Assembly (NCBI GenBank): GCA_029260135.1
Contig: JAJDDV010000068.1
Location: forward strand, 1-64,000
Source of the DNA: Phycisphaerae bacterium
Lineage (GTDB): Bacteria; Planctomycetota; Phycisphaerae; UBA1845
DNA length: 64,000 nt
Reading direction: 5' to 3'
The notes beneath the pieces were generated by a model. That model ran no database searches and had not been told where the DNA came from. It was given only the letters and a program-made list of their open reading frames with translations. Numbering within the stretch: the stretch's first letter is position 1; every line of letters starts with the position of its first letter. The position numbers were made by a program, and so were the translations under genes. Below are positions 16,778 through 26,619 of this stretch, piece by piece.

Positions 16778-19700
16778 ATGGCGCGAAAGCGACTCAACAA
16801 GAACGTGGTCCTGATCCTGACCCTTTTTGCCTTCTTGCTGATGATCATTGTGTCCGCCCTGATGCTCCAGCGGATTCGGCGCCGCGATCCTCAGTACTTT
16901 GTCGCGCTGGCCCGACAGTATGAGGATAACGAAGAGTGGAGTTCCGCCGTCATCTTCTACAAAAAGGCGTGGGATCGCAGCCAGGACCCCGCCCACCTCG
17001 TGTCCCTCGGAAGCGCACTACTCAACCATGGAGACCTCGAACGTGCTGTGGCCAGCTGGCGCCAGGCGCTGATCAGCCGCCCGAGCTTCACCGACGCACA
17101 CCTTCGAAATCTCGAGTTGTTGCTCGAAATTGCGGAGCTCAACGCGCGGACCGCCCGGTGGACCATGGTCCAGGAGGCCGCCGAAACGTTTCTTGCCTCC
17201 GAGGCACCCCGAACTGATGCCCAGGCCGCCTTCGCGCATCATGCCAATGGCCTCGCACTCATCGGACTCGCCGACCAGGACGACGGCAACGCACAGCGGG
17301 GCGAAGCCCAGCTGAACCAGGCGATGGTGCTCGCTCCCGACGACGTCGACTACGCGATCGATCTCGCGAACCATCTCCTTCGTGAGGATCGCCGGACCGA
17401 GGGCGAGCAGCTCTTCGCCGACCTGATCGAACGATATTCCTCACCGGGGCCACAGGCCGCGAAGGTCCGCCTCGCCAATGCCAATTACCTGACACTTAAG
17501 GATGAATATGATCAAGCCGAACAGCAATACCAGCAGAGTCTGACGCTCGCGGCCGACGCACCCGAGGCACGGCGCGATTCCAGGCTAGGATACGCCGCGT
17601 TCCTGACCCGTCAGTGGATGCGAGGAGTGCAGCGCGGCGACGAGAACGAGGCGATCTTCGACCAAGCCGAAACCATCCTCAAGGAGTGCGTCCGGACCGA
17701 CCCCGATGCGTACGACGCCTACCTGTCACTCACCGTACTCTTTCGCGCCTCCGACCGTCACGAGGACGTCATCGCAAGCTGCGAATCGAGACTGAAACGC
17801 GGACTCTCACGCCAGGGCGTCAACGCCGCAAGGAACCGGCTCTACGCCTTTCAGCTGATGATGCAAGCCTCTCAGGCCTGTGTCGCACTCGCCGTCGATG
17901 CACGGGGCCGGGACGACGAAGCAAGCCGCAACGAGTGGCTCGCCAAGGCGGATGATTACGTCGCGGACGCCCGCGGCGAGTTGCCCTCTCATCCGCGCAT
18001 CGCCGCTCAGTCGGGCCGAATCAAACTCGCGCGCGGTCTCGATCGAGAAGCGCTGGAAGACCTTCGATCCGCCGACGAAATCTATCGCTCCGCCGGCGCG
18101 ATCGACTGGGACAACAAACTGACACTCGCACGCGTTCACCTCAGTTTCAACGAAGCCGGCGCCGCCGTCAGTGTTCTCGAAGAGGCGGTCGGCGCGGCCG
18201 ACCGCCTACCGCCTCACGACGCACACCGATTCTGGACCCTCTTCGCCCAGGCACTGCTCGCCAACAACGAGCTGAACCGCTCGCTGGACATCACCGAACG
18301 CGTCCTCGCGGCCGACGCCGACAACGCCGACGCGCTTCGTGTCAAAGCAGCGGTGCTCGAACGCCAGGGGCGATTGGTCGAGGCCGGAACGGCGTTTGAA
18401 TCCGCCACCGGCAATCGAATCGTCGCCGCCATTCTGACCGCGCAACAGCACGCACTCGAGGGAAACCTGAAACGCTGTGTCGATGTCCTTCAAGAGACAT
18501 TGGTCGATCATCCCGGCGACCGACGACTCGTCGGTGCGATCGTCCGTGCGCTCCTTCGGCTCGACAAGCGAGAAGAAGCCCGCGCCATCATCGACGAAGC
18601 ACTCACCCGGCAACCGGATGACACCAGCCTCAAAGCCCTCGCGATTCTCGCGCGGGAGGATCTGTCGCCGAAAGAACGCGAGCAGGCCATTCTCGAAATG
18701 ATCAACAGTGTCACCGACGCCCACCAGCGCGCCGTCGAGCGGACCGGGTTCTTCCTCCGAAAAGACGACCACGAAAACGCGCTCCCCGCCATCGACGAAG
18801 CGCTCTCCCACATGGCCCAAAGAGACACCCCCGCCGCACGCTCCGCCACGGTAGGACAGCACCGGGCGCTGCTCAGCGCCAAGCTCACCTCTGCCGCCAG
18901 ATTGAACAACACCGCCGCAATGGACGAAGCACGCGACGCCGCCGTACGAACCAACCTCGACGGCGCCGGAGGGAAGTCGTTCCTCGGCCTCTACCACATG
19001 CAACGGCAAGACTACAACCTCGCCGTCAGAGCGTTTCGCGAAGCAGCCGAAATGCAACCGACCGACACGCTCACCCTCACTTACCTGGGCCAGTCCCTGC
19101 ATCAGCTCGGGCAGTCGAGAGAGGCGCAGACCGTGCTCGAACGAGCGATCCTCGTAAGCCCCAACGACCCCCAAGCCCAGCGCAGTCTCGCCGTCGTCGC
19201 CAAAGCACGCGGAGATACCGTCGCATTCGACAAGTCGCTTCGCCAGTGCGCAAGGCTGCTCCCCAACGATACTTGGGTGCAGTCGCAGCTCGTCGAACAA
19301 CAGGAACAGGCCGACCCCGAGAAGGCGATCGAACGCCGCAAACAGCTACTGGAACGAGACCCCGAGGATCTCCAGAACCTCGTCAAACTCGTCGACCTCT
19401 GCGAGCGAGCGGGCGACATCACCGCAGCGGCGGGATACAGCGAAAGACTGCTCGACCTGCACCCGGATGACGGACGCCTGCTCTTCGCGGTCAGCAAATT
19501 CTTCCTAAGGAACGAACTCGAAGACCGCGGCCTCGAAGTCCTCGAAGAATTCGCCGCGTCCAGAACGACCGACCACGATCGCGTCAACGCGAAAATCCTC
19601 CTCGCATCGTGGTATCAGGATCAGAATGAACCCGAGCGCGTCGAGGCGACGCTGCTCGCCGCCGCCGAACTTGCCGAAACACTGGAAGTCCAACGTGCGC

Positions 19701-21343
19701 TCGCCGGATTCTACCTGCGCACCGCGAACCAACCCCGCAAGGCACTCCCCTGGCTCGAAAAAGCCGTGCAAAAAGCACGCTCACTCGACTCGAACGCCAT
19801 CGCAACGGTGATGGCCCAGCGCGTGTCCTGCGTCCTACATCCAACCGTCAACGATCTCTCTCTCGCGCGGCGATATGTCGACCAACTCCTCGGAACCGTG
19901 CCCAACGATCCACAAGGCCTACTCCTCTCGAGTGAAGTCCACGCGCGCTTGGGGCAAATCGATGACGCCATCGACGCGCTGACCGAGCATCTCCGCGCCA
20001 AGCCCGACAACGTTCGAGCGCTCTACCAACGCGCACTCCACCAATGCGCACAAGGACGCCCGCAGGCCGCCGTCGATGACCTGGAAGCGACAAAAAGGAT
20101 CGAACCACTCGCCCTCGAATTGAAACCGAGACGCCTACTCGCACGCCTGCACCTCCAGGCCGGGCGAACCGACAACTGGCTTCGAGAACTGGAGGCCATG
20201 GTCGACGACGCACCCAGCTCCGATATCGCGCTCGAACTCCTCGTGCGAGCCTACGCACAACAAGAACGACTCTCCGAAGCGGAGAGACTCGTGACCGCAC
20301 GCATCAACCGAAGCACGGGGCAGGCAGCGGCGCCGTGGCTCTATCTGAGAAGTCAGATCGCCCTCGCTCTGGACGACGGACAGAAAGCTCTCGCCGACGC
20401 CCAACTCAGTGCCGCCGCTGCCGATTACGATCCAGACAGCCTTCGAAGAGTCCTGACCGTCCACGCACGCCTCGGCCGCAGCGCCGAAGGTGTCGCCTTC
20501 TACCGCCGCCACAAGCCCGCAGAAACGACCGACCCGGCGTTGCGCTCACAATTCGCACTGCTGCTCGCCGGGTCCGGCGATCAACACGGTACCGTTGTAG
20601 AATTCCGCAGCGCCATGGCCGCCGCAACCGGCGACGCATGGAACGCCTCAAGAACCATCACAGGCGATCTTCGATCAGCCTACCCGACGCAAGATCTTCG
20701 CGCCCAGGCCATTGAGCGCTTCAAGACCGACGCGCCACGAGGTCAGCCCGGCCGGGCGAACGACCGAATCCTCATCGCCCTTTTCAGAATCGACAACCAC
20801 TACCAGGAGGCGTTCACCAGACTCGAAGCACTGATCGCATCGAGTTCCGATGATCAGGAACGAACCGAACTCCTGCGCGAGCTCGGTGACGTCCACCAGG
20901 TCGCCGAACAGACCAATCTCGCCTGCCGCGCCTATGAAGATGCCATCAAATACGGCGAAGACAACTGGATCGCCCTGAACAACCTGGCGTACCTGCTTTG
21001 CGACCCACTCGGCGAATACGAACGAGCGCGGGCGTTTGCGGTGAGGGCCGTCGCCGCCGCGGAGAGCTTCGCGACGCTCGATACACTCGGCTGGATTCAA
21101 GTCGGTATGGGCGATTACGCGACCGCCACCGCCACACTGAACCAGGCGATTCGACTCGATCCGCAGCAGGCATTAGCCTATTATCACCTGGGAGAGGCCT
21201 ATCGGCGTAGCGGCCTGTGGACGCAGGCATCCAACGTCCTCAGACGCGGACAGGACCTGGCACGATCGACCTCGGATGAAGAAACACTTGGGCTGATGGA
21301 ACAATCGCTCGGGCGCGTTGGAGATTCCGACTCGCGACCCTGA
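16778..21343 (+). CDS. Giant membrane-anchored TPR protein
   Basis: ATG at 16778, with AAGGA upstream, gives 1521 aa. A short basic leader precedes one transmembrane helix ('VVLILTLFAFLLMIIVSALML'), and almost all the rest consists of helical TPR-type repeats, e.g. 'ALLNHGDLERAVASWRQAL', 'LYHMQRQDYNLAVRAFREAA' and 'YHLGEAYRRSGLWTQASNVL'. The repeat region is probably periplasmic and acts as a scaffold. Position right after the EpsI-like gene resembles exosortase/EPS loci, where a long TPR protein (PrsT type) is common, but membership is inferred from context. It is a single unbroken frame. Confidence 0.75.
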   Translation: MARKRLNKNVVLILTLFAFLLMIIVSALMLQRIRRRDPQYFVALARQYEDNEEWSSAVIFYKKAWDRSQDPAHLVSLGSALLNHGDLERAVASWRQALISRPSFTDAHLRNLELLLEIAELNARTARWTMVQEAAETFLASEAPRTDAQAAFAHHANGLALIGLADQDDGNAQRGEAQLNQAMVLAPDDVDYAIDLANHLLREDRRTEGEQLFADLIERYSSPGPQAAKVRLANANYLTLKDEYDQAEQQYQQSLTLAADAPEARRDSRLGYAAFLTRQWMRGVQRGDENEAIFDQAETILKECVRTDPDAYDAYLSLTVLFRASDRHEDVIASCESRLKRGLSRQGVNAARNRLYAFQLMMQASQACVALAVDARGRDDEASRNEWLAKADDYVADARGELPSHPRIAAQSGRIKLARGLDREALEDLRSADEIYRSAGAIDWDNKLTLARVHLSFNEAGAAVSVLEEAVGAADRLPPHDAHRFWTLFAQALLANNELNRSLDITERVLAADADNADALRVKAAVLERQGRLVEAGTAFESATGNRIVAAILTAQQHALEGNLKRCVDVLQETLVDHPGDRRLVGAIVRALLRLDKREEARAIIDEALTRQPDDTSLKALAILAREDLSPKEREQAILEMINSVTDAHQRAVERTGFFLRKDDHENALPAIDEALSHMAQRDTPAARSATVGQHRALLSAKLTSAARLNNTAAMDEARDAAVRTNLDGAGGKSFLGLYHMQRQDYNLAVRAFREAAEMQPTDTLTLTYLGQSLHQLGQSREAQTVLERAILVSPNDPQAQRSLAVVAKARGDTVAFDKSLRQCARLLPNDTWVQSQLVEQQEQADPEKAIERRKQLLERDPEDLQNLVKLVDLCERAGDITAAAGYSERLLDLHPDDGRLLFAVSKFFLRNELEDRGLEVLEEFAASRTTDHDRVNAKILLASWYQDQNEPERVEATLLAAAELAETLEVQRALAGFYLRTANQPRKALPWLEKAVQKARSLDSNAIATVMAQRVSCVLHPTVNDLSLARRYVDQLLGTVPNDPQGLLLSSEVHARLGQIDDAIDALTEHLRAKPDNVRALYQRALHQCAQGRPQAAVDDLEATKRIEPLALELKPRRLLARLHLQAGRTDNWLRELEAMVDDAPSSDIALELLVRAYAQQERLSEAERLVTARINRSTGQAAAPWLYLRSQIALALDDGQKALADAQLSAAAADYDPDSLRRVLTVHARLGRSAEGVAFYRRHKPAETTDPALRSQFALLLAGSGDQHGTVVEFRSAMAAATGDAWNASRTITGDLRSAYPTQDLRAQAIERFKTDAPRGQPGRANDRILIALFRIDNHYQEAFTRLEALIASSSDDQERTELLRELGDVHQVAEQTNLACRAYEDAIKYGEDNWIALNNLAYLLCDPLGEYERARAFAVRAVAAAESFATLDTLGWIQVGMGDYATATATLNQAIRLDPQQALAYYHLGEAYRRSGLWTQASNVLRRGQDLARSTSDEETLGLMEQSLGRVGDSDSRP

Positions 21344-21457
21344 CAACGTCGGGCACGAATGACGATCGCCGTATGACGATGCGCGGATCACAATCCATCC
21401 CTCGAAACGGATTCCAAGTGTTCTTGTCTCCCCTGCGGAGTAACCGGTAACGCCTCG

Positions 21458-22735
21458 ATGCTGTGGCTACTACTTGGGATCCTGCTGATTTGTTCCGGCA
21501 TCGTCTCCGCGTCGGAAACGGCGTTGTTCGGACTCAGCCGTCGAATGCTACTGGCGTTCGCCAACTCGCCGAAGCGATGGCGGCGGGCCGTCCACGCCCT
21601 CATGCTGCAGCCCCGTCGCGTTCTGATGACCGTACTGATCACAAACACGGCCGTCAACGTCTCGATCTTCACCGTCTCTTTCTTCGCCATCCAACCCCTG
21701 CAGCAGACCATAGGCGTCGCTGCCGCGGCGCTCGGCGCGATGGTCCCCTTGTGTGTCATCATCTTCGGCGAGATGATCCCCAAGGCCGTCGCCCTCTCAA
21801 GCCCCAACCGCTTCGCCCCGTCTGCAGCCGCACTCGTCTCCACGATCCAAATCGGGCTCGGCTCGGTTCAGTGGTTCCTGGCTCGATGGGTCGTCAACCC
21901 GGTGATACGTCTGCTCGCACCGTCCTCCAGAACCCAGGAACCCGTCAGCACCGACGAACTCAAATGGCTCGTCGAGCACTCCGCCGATGAAGGCGTCATC
22001 ACCTCAAACGAAAACGAGATGCTCCAGGCCATTGTCGCGCTCGAAGACGTGAGCGTCCGTGAGGTCATGACGCCGCGGGTCGACATCCGATCGATCAGCG
22101 TGCCTTGCGATCACGCACAGGCAATCAACGCCGTCTCATCCTCGTGGCGGCGGCGGTTGCCCGTCTGCGGACGCGATCTCGACGACATTCGCGGCGTTCT
22201 CTATGCGCGCGACCTCTATCTATTCCCGGACCGCAGCGTGCGCCAGTTGATGCGACGGATCCACTTCGTGCCCGAGCAGCTCAATCTCGTCCAGCTGCTC
22301 AATCACTTTCGCGAAGAGAAAATCCACATGGCCGTGGTCGTCGACGAGTTCGGCGGAACCGCCGGAATCGTGACCAGCGAAGATGTCGTCGAGTGGATCG
22401 TCGGCGATCTCCCGGACGCCGAAACGCCCCGCCCCGCTGCACCCACCGAACAAATCGACGACCGAACCTACCGACTCTCCGGCGACCTCAGCGCACGCGT
22501 CTGGGCAGATCGCTTCGCCGTAGCGGAAATCGATCAACACCTCGATACCGTCGGCGGACTGATCCTCGCCAAGCTCGGGCGCTGGCCGCGCGTCGGAGAA
22601 TCCGTGCGTATCCAAAACCTCACGCTCACGGTCGAGCGTATGCGACGCCGGCGAATCGAACGCGTGCTACTCCATCACCATGCAGACCTGCCCGCCAACG
22701 GAATGAACCCAAACAACGGAGGCAAGGCATCATGA
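21458..22735 (+). CDS. CNNM/CorC family membrane protein with CBS pair (1)
   Basis: The 425-aa product has an N-terminal DUF21 domain with several membrane segments (motif 'SASETALFGLSRRMLLAF'), two CBS domains ('VMTPRVDIRSISV', 'DEFGGTAGIVTSEDVVEWIVG') and a C-terminal CorC_HlyC domain. Family members are linked to Mg/Co efflux or membrane-stress functions. The next gene starts inside its stop codon (ATGA), so the two products may form a heterodimer. No clear Shine-Dalgarno lies close to the ATG. Confidence 0.85.
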   Translation: MLWLLLGILLICSGIVSASETALFGLSRRMLLAFANSPKRWRRAVHALMLQPRRVLMTVLITNTAVNVSIFTVSFFAIQPLQQTIGVAAAALGAMVPLCVIIFGEMIPKAVALSSPNRFAPSAAALVSTIQIGLGSVQWFLARWVVNPVIRLLAPSSRTQEPVSTDELKWLVEHSADEGVITSNENEMLQAIVALEDVSVREVMTPRVDIRSISVPCDHAQAINAVSSSWRRRLPVCGRDLDDIRGVLYARDLYLFPDRSVRQLMRRIHFVPEQLNLVQLLNHFREEKIHMAVVVDEFGGTAGIVTSEDVVEWIVGDLPDAETPRPAAPTEQIDDRTYRLSGDLSARVWADRFAVAEIDQHLDTVGGLILAKLGRWPRVGESVRIQNLTLTVERMRRRRIERVLLHHHADLPANGMNPNNGGKAS

Positions 22736-23724
22736 GCTGGATCGGCATCTCCGCTGCCGTCATGATCGGCCTGTTTCTCTCCGGGTTCTTCTCCGGCGCC
22801 GAAACCGGACTCTATCGAGCGAACCGATTGCGAATTCGCCTCGGCGTCCACCGCAGAGACCCACGCGCCATGCGCCTCGCCGGATTGCTGGAAGACGAAC
22901 AAGGGACGCTCTCCGTCGCCCTCATCGGAACCAACGTCGCCAACTACGTCACCACCCTCGCCGTCACCTACTTCTTCGCTTCACTCCTGGGACTCTCCGA
23001 CACCCGCGCGGAAATCTATACCATCGCCGCCGTCACACCCGTCATCTTCGTCTTTGGCGAAATGGTCCCAAAAACCCTCTTTCAACTCCACCCCGACCGG
23101 CTGCTCCGCGCGGGCAGCCGACTCCTCGCGATCTCGAACAGACTGTTCAGGATGACCGGCATCGTCTGGTTCCTGGCGCGACTGGCCGGCGCCATCAACC
23201 GCCTCGCCGGACTCCGCGCAACACCCGGAACGAGCTTCGATCCCAAGCGACGCGTCGCCGTTCTCTTGCAGGAAGCCCTCGCCCGCGACACCCTCTCGCA
23301 AGATCAATCCGAACTGATCGATCAGGTCTGCCAACTCTCGGAAACGCCCATCCACTCCGTGATGGTCCCTCGCAATCGAGTACGCCTCATCGCCGCAGAC
23401 GCCGATCGGCGAGAACTCCTTCGCGCCGCGCGAAAAACGGGTCACGCCAGGCTCCCCGTCTATGCCACCAGCGCCAGGCACATCACCGGCGTCATCAAAG
23501 TCGATGAACTCCTCCGATCCGACGGCTGGAACAACGTCGGTCAGCGACTCCAACCGCCCCTGACCCTCGGTCCGCATACCAACGCCGCCACCGCGATCAC
23601 ACAGATGCGCCAGGCCCGACGCGGCATGGCCGTCGTCATCGACCGGAGCGGCCACCTCCTCGGAATTGTCACCCTGAAGGACCTGCTCCGTGAGATCGTC
23701 GGCGAAGTCGCCGCCGGCGTTTGA
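22732..23724 (+). CDS. CNNM/CorC family membrane protein with CBS pair (2)
   Basis: The open frame extends far upstream in the shadow of the previous gene; the real start is ATG at 22732, overlapping its stop by four bases and preceded by GGAGG. The 330-aa product has a DUF21 region ('SGFFSGAETGLYRANRLRIR', 'FGEMVPKTLF') and two CBS domains ending 'SGHLLGIVTLKDLLREIVGE'. It lacks the C-terminal CorC_HlyC domain of its partner. Overlapping unequal pairs of this kind suggest a functional complex for cation efflux. Confidence 0.85.
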   Translation: MSWIGISAAVMIGLFLSGFFSGAETGLYRANRLRIRLGVHRRDPRAMRLAGLLEDEQGTLSVALIGTNVANYVTTLAVTYFFASLLGLSDTRAEIYTIAAVTPVIFVFGEMVPKTLFQLHPDRLLRAGSRLLAISNRLFRMTGIVWFLARLAGAINRLAGLRATPGTSFDPKRRVAVLLQEALARDTLSQDQSELIDQVCQLSETPIHSVMVPRNRVRLIAADADRRELLRAARKTGHARLPVYATSARHITGVIKVDELLRSDGWNNVGQRLQPPLTLGPHTNAATAITQMRQARRGMAVVIDRSGHLLGIVTLKDLLREIVGEVAAGV

Positions 23725-23883
23725 TCGGACCCTTGGTGCGCGCCTAAGATCGGAGACGGGGGCCGGCAGACCCTCCGAGCGCGCCCGATTCAGGTGCGCA
23801 CGTGTGGCCTGTCGGCGAAGAAACAAGAGATCCGCCACGTGGCAGCGGCGCAGCCCGTTCAACGGCCAAGCGCCAACGGATCA

Positions 23884-25437
23884 ATGAACAGCCAAATGAG
23901 AATCCGATATAAAACGGTTCGATGGCTCACAATGTGTTTCACATTGTCGCCGGCGTGGATCCCCCTCGCCGGCGCCGTCGAACCCAAGGCCAACACGCCG
24001 AAGAAGACAATCCGCGCCGGCACCGGCAGGACCATCGTGGATGTGCGTCGAGGGTCGCCCACGCCGCAATCCGCCAGGAACACCGCCGGCGTACCGTTTC
24101 CCTATCCGCGACCGCGCCTCGCCGGCTTCTCGCCAAGGGTCGCCATCACTACGACGGACGAAGCTCGCCCGCCAGACTATGAGTGGGACCACGAACTCCA
24201 GACAACCTACGTCGGCCTGCCGCTGAACCCCGCCGCCGATCCGGACTTCGTGATCGGCTATTTGGATAGTGGTTCCGACGTGAACCTCGCCGCGGGAAGC
24301 TTCGCCGATCGCCTCGGTCTCTCCGGTTCCAACCTGACGTCCAGCGGGATTCCGATCGGCGGCGTCGGTGGACAAGTCAATGCTTACGTGACCATGCCCG
24401 TCGCATTCTTCGCCGCTGGTATGTCTGCCGTCAACGTAAGCGGCCTCTTGAATTACACGGCATTGACCGGTCACTCGAATGTCTGTGGCCTGGCGGCCCC
24501 GCCGATAGACTGCGGATGGGGCGAAGTCGTCTCCGCCATCATTGGCAATCCCTTCATCGCGTTCCACAATTTCGTCATTCGCGTCGATACGCCAAGAACC
24601 GTAACCGTCGGCGGTGAGACCTTCACCGGACCAGACATTGAGATCCAGCAAGTCTGGGAGACGCTGCCGGACTACACGCACAAGATCTCGATCGAGTTCG
24701 GCGGGCTTTCCCCGATCGCCACAACGGCCAACTACTACCCGGACTTCCTCGATCAGACCGTCCCCATCTTCCCGACGCTACTGTCGTTGATGCCCGGAAC
24801 GATACCAACGGGCGGAATGTTCTTCACGACGATTTACGTGCTCGAAGGAGAACCCGGACCGTTCAACCCAGTACAACCCATGCGCGTCATGGTCGACACC
24901 GGGGCACAGAGTTCCATCATGAGCCACGGCATGGCCGCACAGTTATCGCTCCCTCTCACGCCCGACTTCACCGTCGACGTCTGCGGTGTCGGCGGTCTCG
25001 TCACGGGCATTGGGGGCTACAAAATCGACTTCGTTAAAATCAACGCGTCGAACGGCGCCCTCGAGTTCGCCGAAGCTCCGTTCGTTGTGCTCGATCTCCC
25101 GTCCCCCGAGGGCGGAACACTCGACGGCATTCTCGGCATGAACTTCTTCTGGAACCGAAACGTCATCTTCGAACCGGCGCTGGGCGGAAGCGGGTTCTTC
25201 CACGTATCGGATCCCATCCCCGTCGCCTTCGCCGATTCCGATGTCGACTTCGACGTCGACGTCGACGACGCCGAAGTGTTCATCGGATGCGCAATGGGCC
25301 CAAACGACTCGCCGGTCAGCCCCGAATGTAGCCACCTCGACATCAACAAAGACGACGACCTCGACCTCAGCGACTTCGCCGCCTTCCAGCGCTGCTACAG
25401 CGGCGAAGGATTCACCGCCGACCCCAACTGTAACTAG
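23884..25437 (+). CDS. Secreted two-lobed aspartic-protease-like protein with dockerin-like tail
   Basis: From ATG 23884 there are 517 aa with a signal peptide ('WLTMCFTLSPAWIPLAGA'). There are two retropepsin-like active-site motifs, 'GYLDSGSDVNL' (Asp128) and 'MVDTGAQSSIM' (Asp338), followed by 'DGILGMNFF' near residue 415. Two D-[ST]-G sites in one chain imitate the bilobal pepsin layout. The C-terminus (about 455-517) has two Asp-rich EF-hand-like segments ('DSDVDFDVDVDDAEVF', 'DINKDDDLDLSDFAAFQ'), dockerin-like. It is an extracellular peptidase or a binding protein derived from one. Confidence 0.7.
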   Translation: MNSQMRIRYKTVRWLTMCFTLSPAWIPLAGAVEPKANTPKKTIRAGTGRTIVDVRRGSPTPQSARNTAGVPFPYPRPRLAGFSPRVAITTTDEARPPDYEWDHELQTTYVGLPLNPAADPDFVIGYLDSGSDVNLAAGSFADRLGLSGSNLTSSGIPIGGVGGQVNAYVTMPVAFFAAGMSAVNVSGLLNYTALTGHSNVCGLAAPPIDCGWGEVVSAIIGNPFIAFHNFVIRVDTPRTVTVGGETFTGPDIEIQQVWETLPDYTHKISIEFGGLSPIATTANYYPDFLDQTVPIFPTLLSLMPGTIPTGGMFFTTIYVLEGEPGPFNPVQPMRVMVDTGAQSSIMSHGMAAQLSLPLTPDFTVDVCGVGGLVTGIGGYKIDFVKINASNGALEFAEAPFVVLDLPSPEGGTLDGILGMNFFWNRNVIFEPALGGSGFFHVSDPIPVAFADSDVDFDVDVDDAEVFIGCAMGPNDSPVSPECSHLDINKDDDLDLSDFAAFQRCYSGEGFTADPNCN

Positions 25438-25520
25438 GCTCTGCCCAAAAACTCGTCTTCGGCACGTTGATCCCCGCGGCGTGTGCCATGGCCAAGCGAA
25501 GCGCCGCCATGCAACCAACC

Positions 25521-25553
25521 CCCTCTCCCTCAGGGAGAGGGCCGGGGTGAGGG
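25521..25553 (+). repeat. CCCTCTCC/GGAGAGGG dispersed repeat
   Basis: The unit has an internal palindrome (CCCTCTCCCT ca GGGAGAGGG) followed by GGGGTGAGGG. A related copy in reverse orientation lies at 41236-41267. This type of repeat is common in bacterial intergenic DNA. Confidence 0.6.
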
Positions 25554-25631
25554 CCTCTTCTTCTTCTTCTGTTTCTTCTCTCCTTCTTCTGTTTCTTCTC
25601 CTCTCCTTCTGTTTCTTCTCTTCTTCTCCTT
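25554..25631 (+). repeat. Polypyrimidine tract with 20-base period
   Basis: Seventy-eight bases contain only C and T except for three G. The segment GTTTCTTCTC recurs at 25571, 25591 and 25611, an exact 20-base period. It could be a slippage-prone minisatellite. Confidence 0.7.
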
Positions 25632-25911
25632 ACCCCGCTACCACGTGGCCCAGGTGCCCCCCCCCAACCATGCGTTGGGTGCCATGCCCAAGCCGAAGGC
25701 GCGGGCATGCGGTTGCGCATGGTGCGAGGCGGCGGATGCCATGCCCAAGCGAAGCGCCGCCATGCGCTGTCCCGCTACGCTGTGAGCAGTGCGCCCGCTA
25801 CCCGTCTCACTGACAATCAAGTCGACCGAGACCGCTGCCCCGCCTCCGTACTGAGCCAAGGACCACGAAGATCCCGCTTGACGCCCTCGTCGATCACCTT
25901 ACGCTGCCCTC

Positions 25912-26619
25912 GTGAAACGCGTCGCCACCTTGATCTTCGCCAAGTACCCCCACCCCGGCTGCGTCAAGACACGCATGGCCCCGCCGCTCACGCCCGAAGA
26001 AGCCGCGGCACTCCATTCCGCCTCCCTTTTTTGCCTCATCGAACGTGTCAGCCGACTCGTCGAACTGAACATCCACCTCGTAGCCTCACCCGATGATCGC
26101 TGCGACGACTTCCGCCGCTCGATCGGCGACGGAGTCCGGCAAATCTGGCCCCAAGGAGAAGGTGACTTGGGACAACGCCTCGTGCGCGCGACCGAGCGAG
26201 CCTTCGACGCGGGCGCGACCGGCGTCCTCCTTCTCGGTGCCGATTCCCCAACGCTTCCGATGTCACGATTGAAACTAGCCGCCGATGCACTGCACAACAG
26301 CGACGCCGTCCTGGGACCCTGCGACGACGGCGGCTACTACCTGCTGGGGTTGAAGCGTCCACTCCCGAAGCTTTTTGATGGCATCGACTGGGGCGGCGCG
26401 GACGTAACCCATCAAACGCGCCAACGAGCCACCGGCGCCGGAATCGCGCTGGCCGAGCTGCCAATAGGGTATGATCTCGACACCTTCAGCGACCTACCGC
26501 GCGCAGCCAAAGACCTGGCACAGAGCGAGGACCGATCGCAACCGGCCGCCGGCGCACTGCGAAAACTGATAGAAACCTACTTGGAAAGGTATCCCGATGG
26601 AGGAACTGACCGCCCATAG
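25912..26619 (+). CDS. DUF2064/TIGR04282-type GT-A glycosyltransferase-like protein
   Basis: A GTG start gives 235 aa. The N-terminus 'LIFAKYPHPGCVKTRMAPPL', the central 'VLLLGADSPTLP' (nucleotide-sugar/metal site) and 'DAVLGPCDDGGYYLLGL' are hallmarks of the rSAM/selenodomain-associated transferase 1 family. Related proteins are GT-A-fold nucleotidyl- or glycosyltransferases of unknown substrate. The next gene starts 23 bases before its stop, implying translational coupling. Confidence 0.85.
   Translation: MKRVATLIFAKYPHPGCVKTRMAPPLTPEEAAALHSASLFCLIERVSRLVELNIHLVASPDDRCDDFRRSIGDGVRQIWPQGEGDLGQRLVRATERAFDAGATGVLLLGADSPTLPMSRLKLAADALHNSDAVLGPCDDGGYYLLGLKRPLPKLFDGIDWGGADVTHQTRQRATGAGIALAELPIGYDLDTFSDLPRAAKDLAQSEDRSQPAAGALRKLIETYLERYPDGGTDRP

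Larger units (their letters stand above)
25485..25765. repeat. GCCATGC-ended REP-like units (three copies)
   Basis: Near-identical 28-base units at 25485-25512 and 25738-25765 run GCCATG[GC]C, CAAGCGAAGCGC, CGCCATGC. A diverged copy lies at 25681-25707. The ends are inverted (GCCATG/CATGGC), giving a REP-like imperfect palindrome. Confidence 0.6.
25438..25911. other. Repeat-rich intergenic region without a gene
   Basis: This 474-base gap holds three copies of a GCCATG...CCATGC palindrome-ended unit, a CCCTCTCC-type repeat and a polypyrimidine tract. No frame in it looks coding. Confidence 0.6.

Noticed and set aside
18206..19300. 364-codon minus-strand frame
   Set aside because: It lies wholly inside the TPR gene on the opposite strand; the TPR frame is unbroken and family-like.
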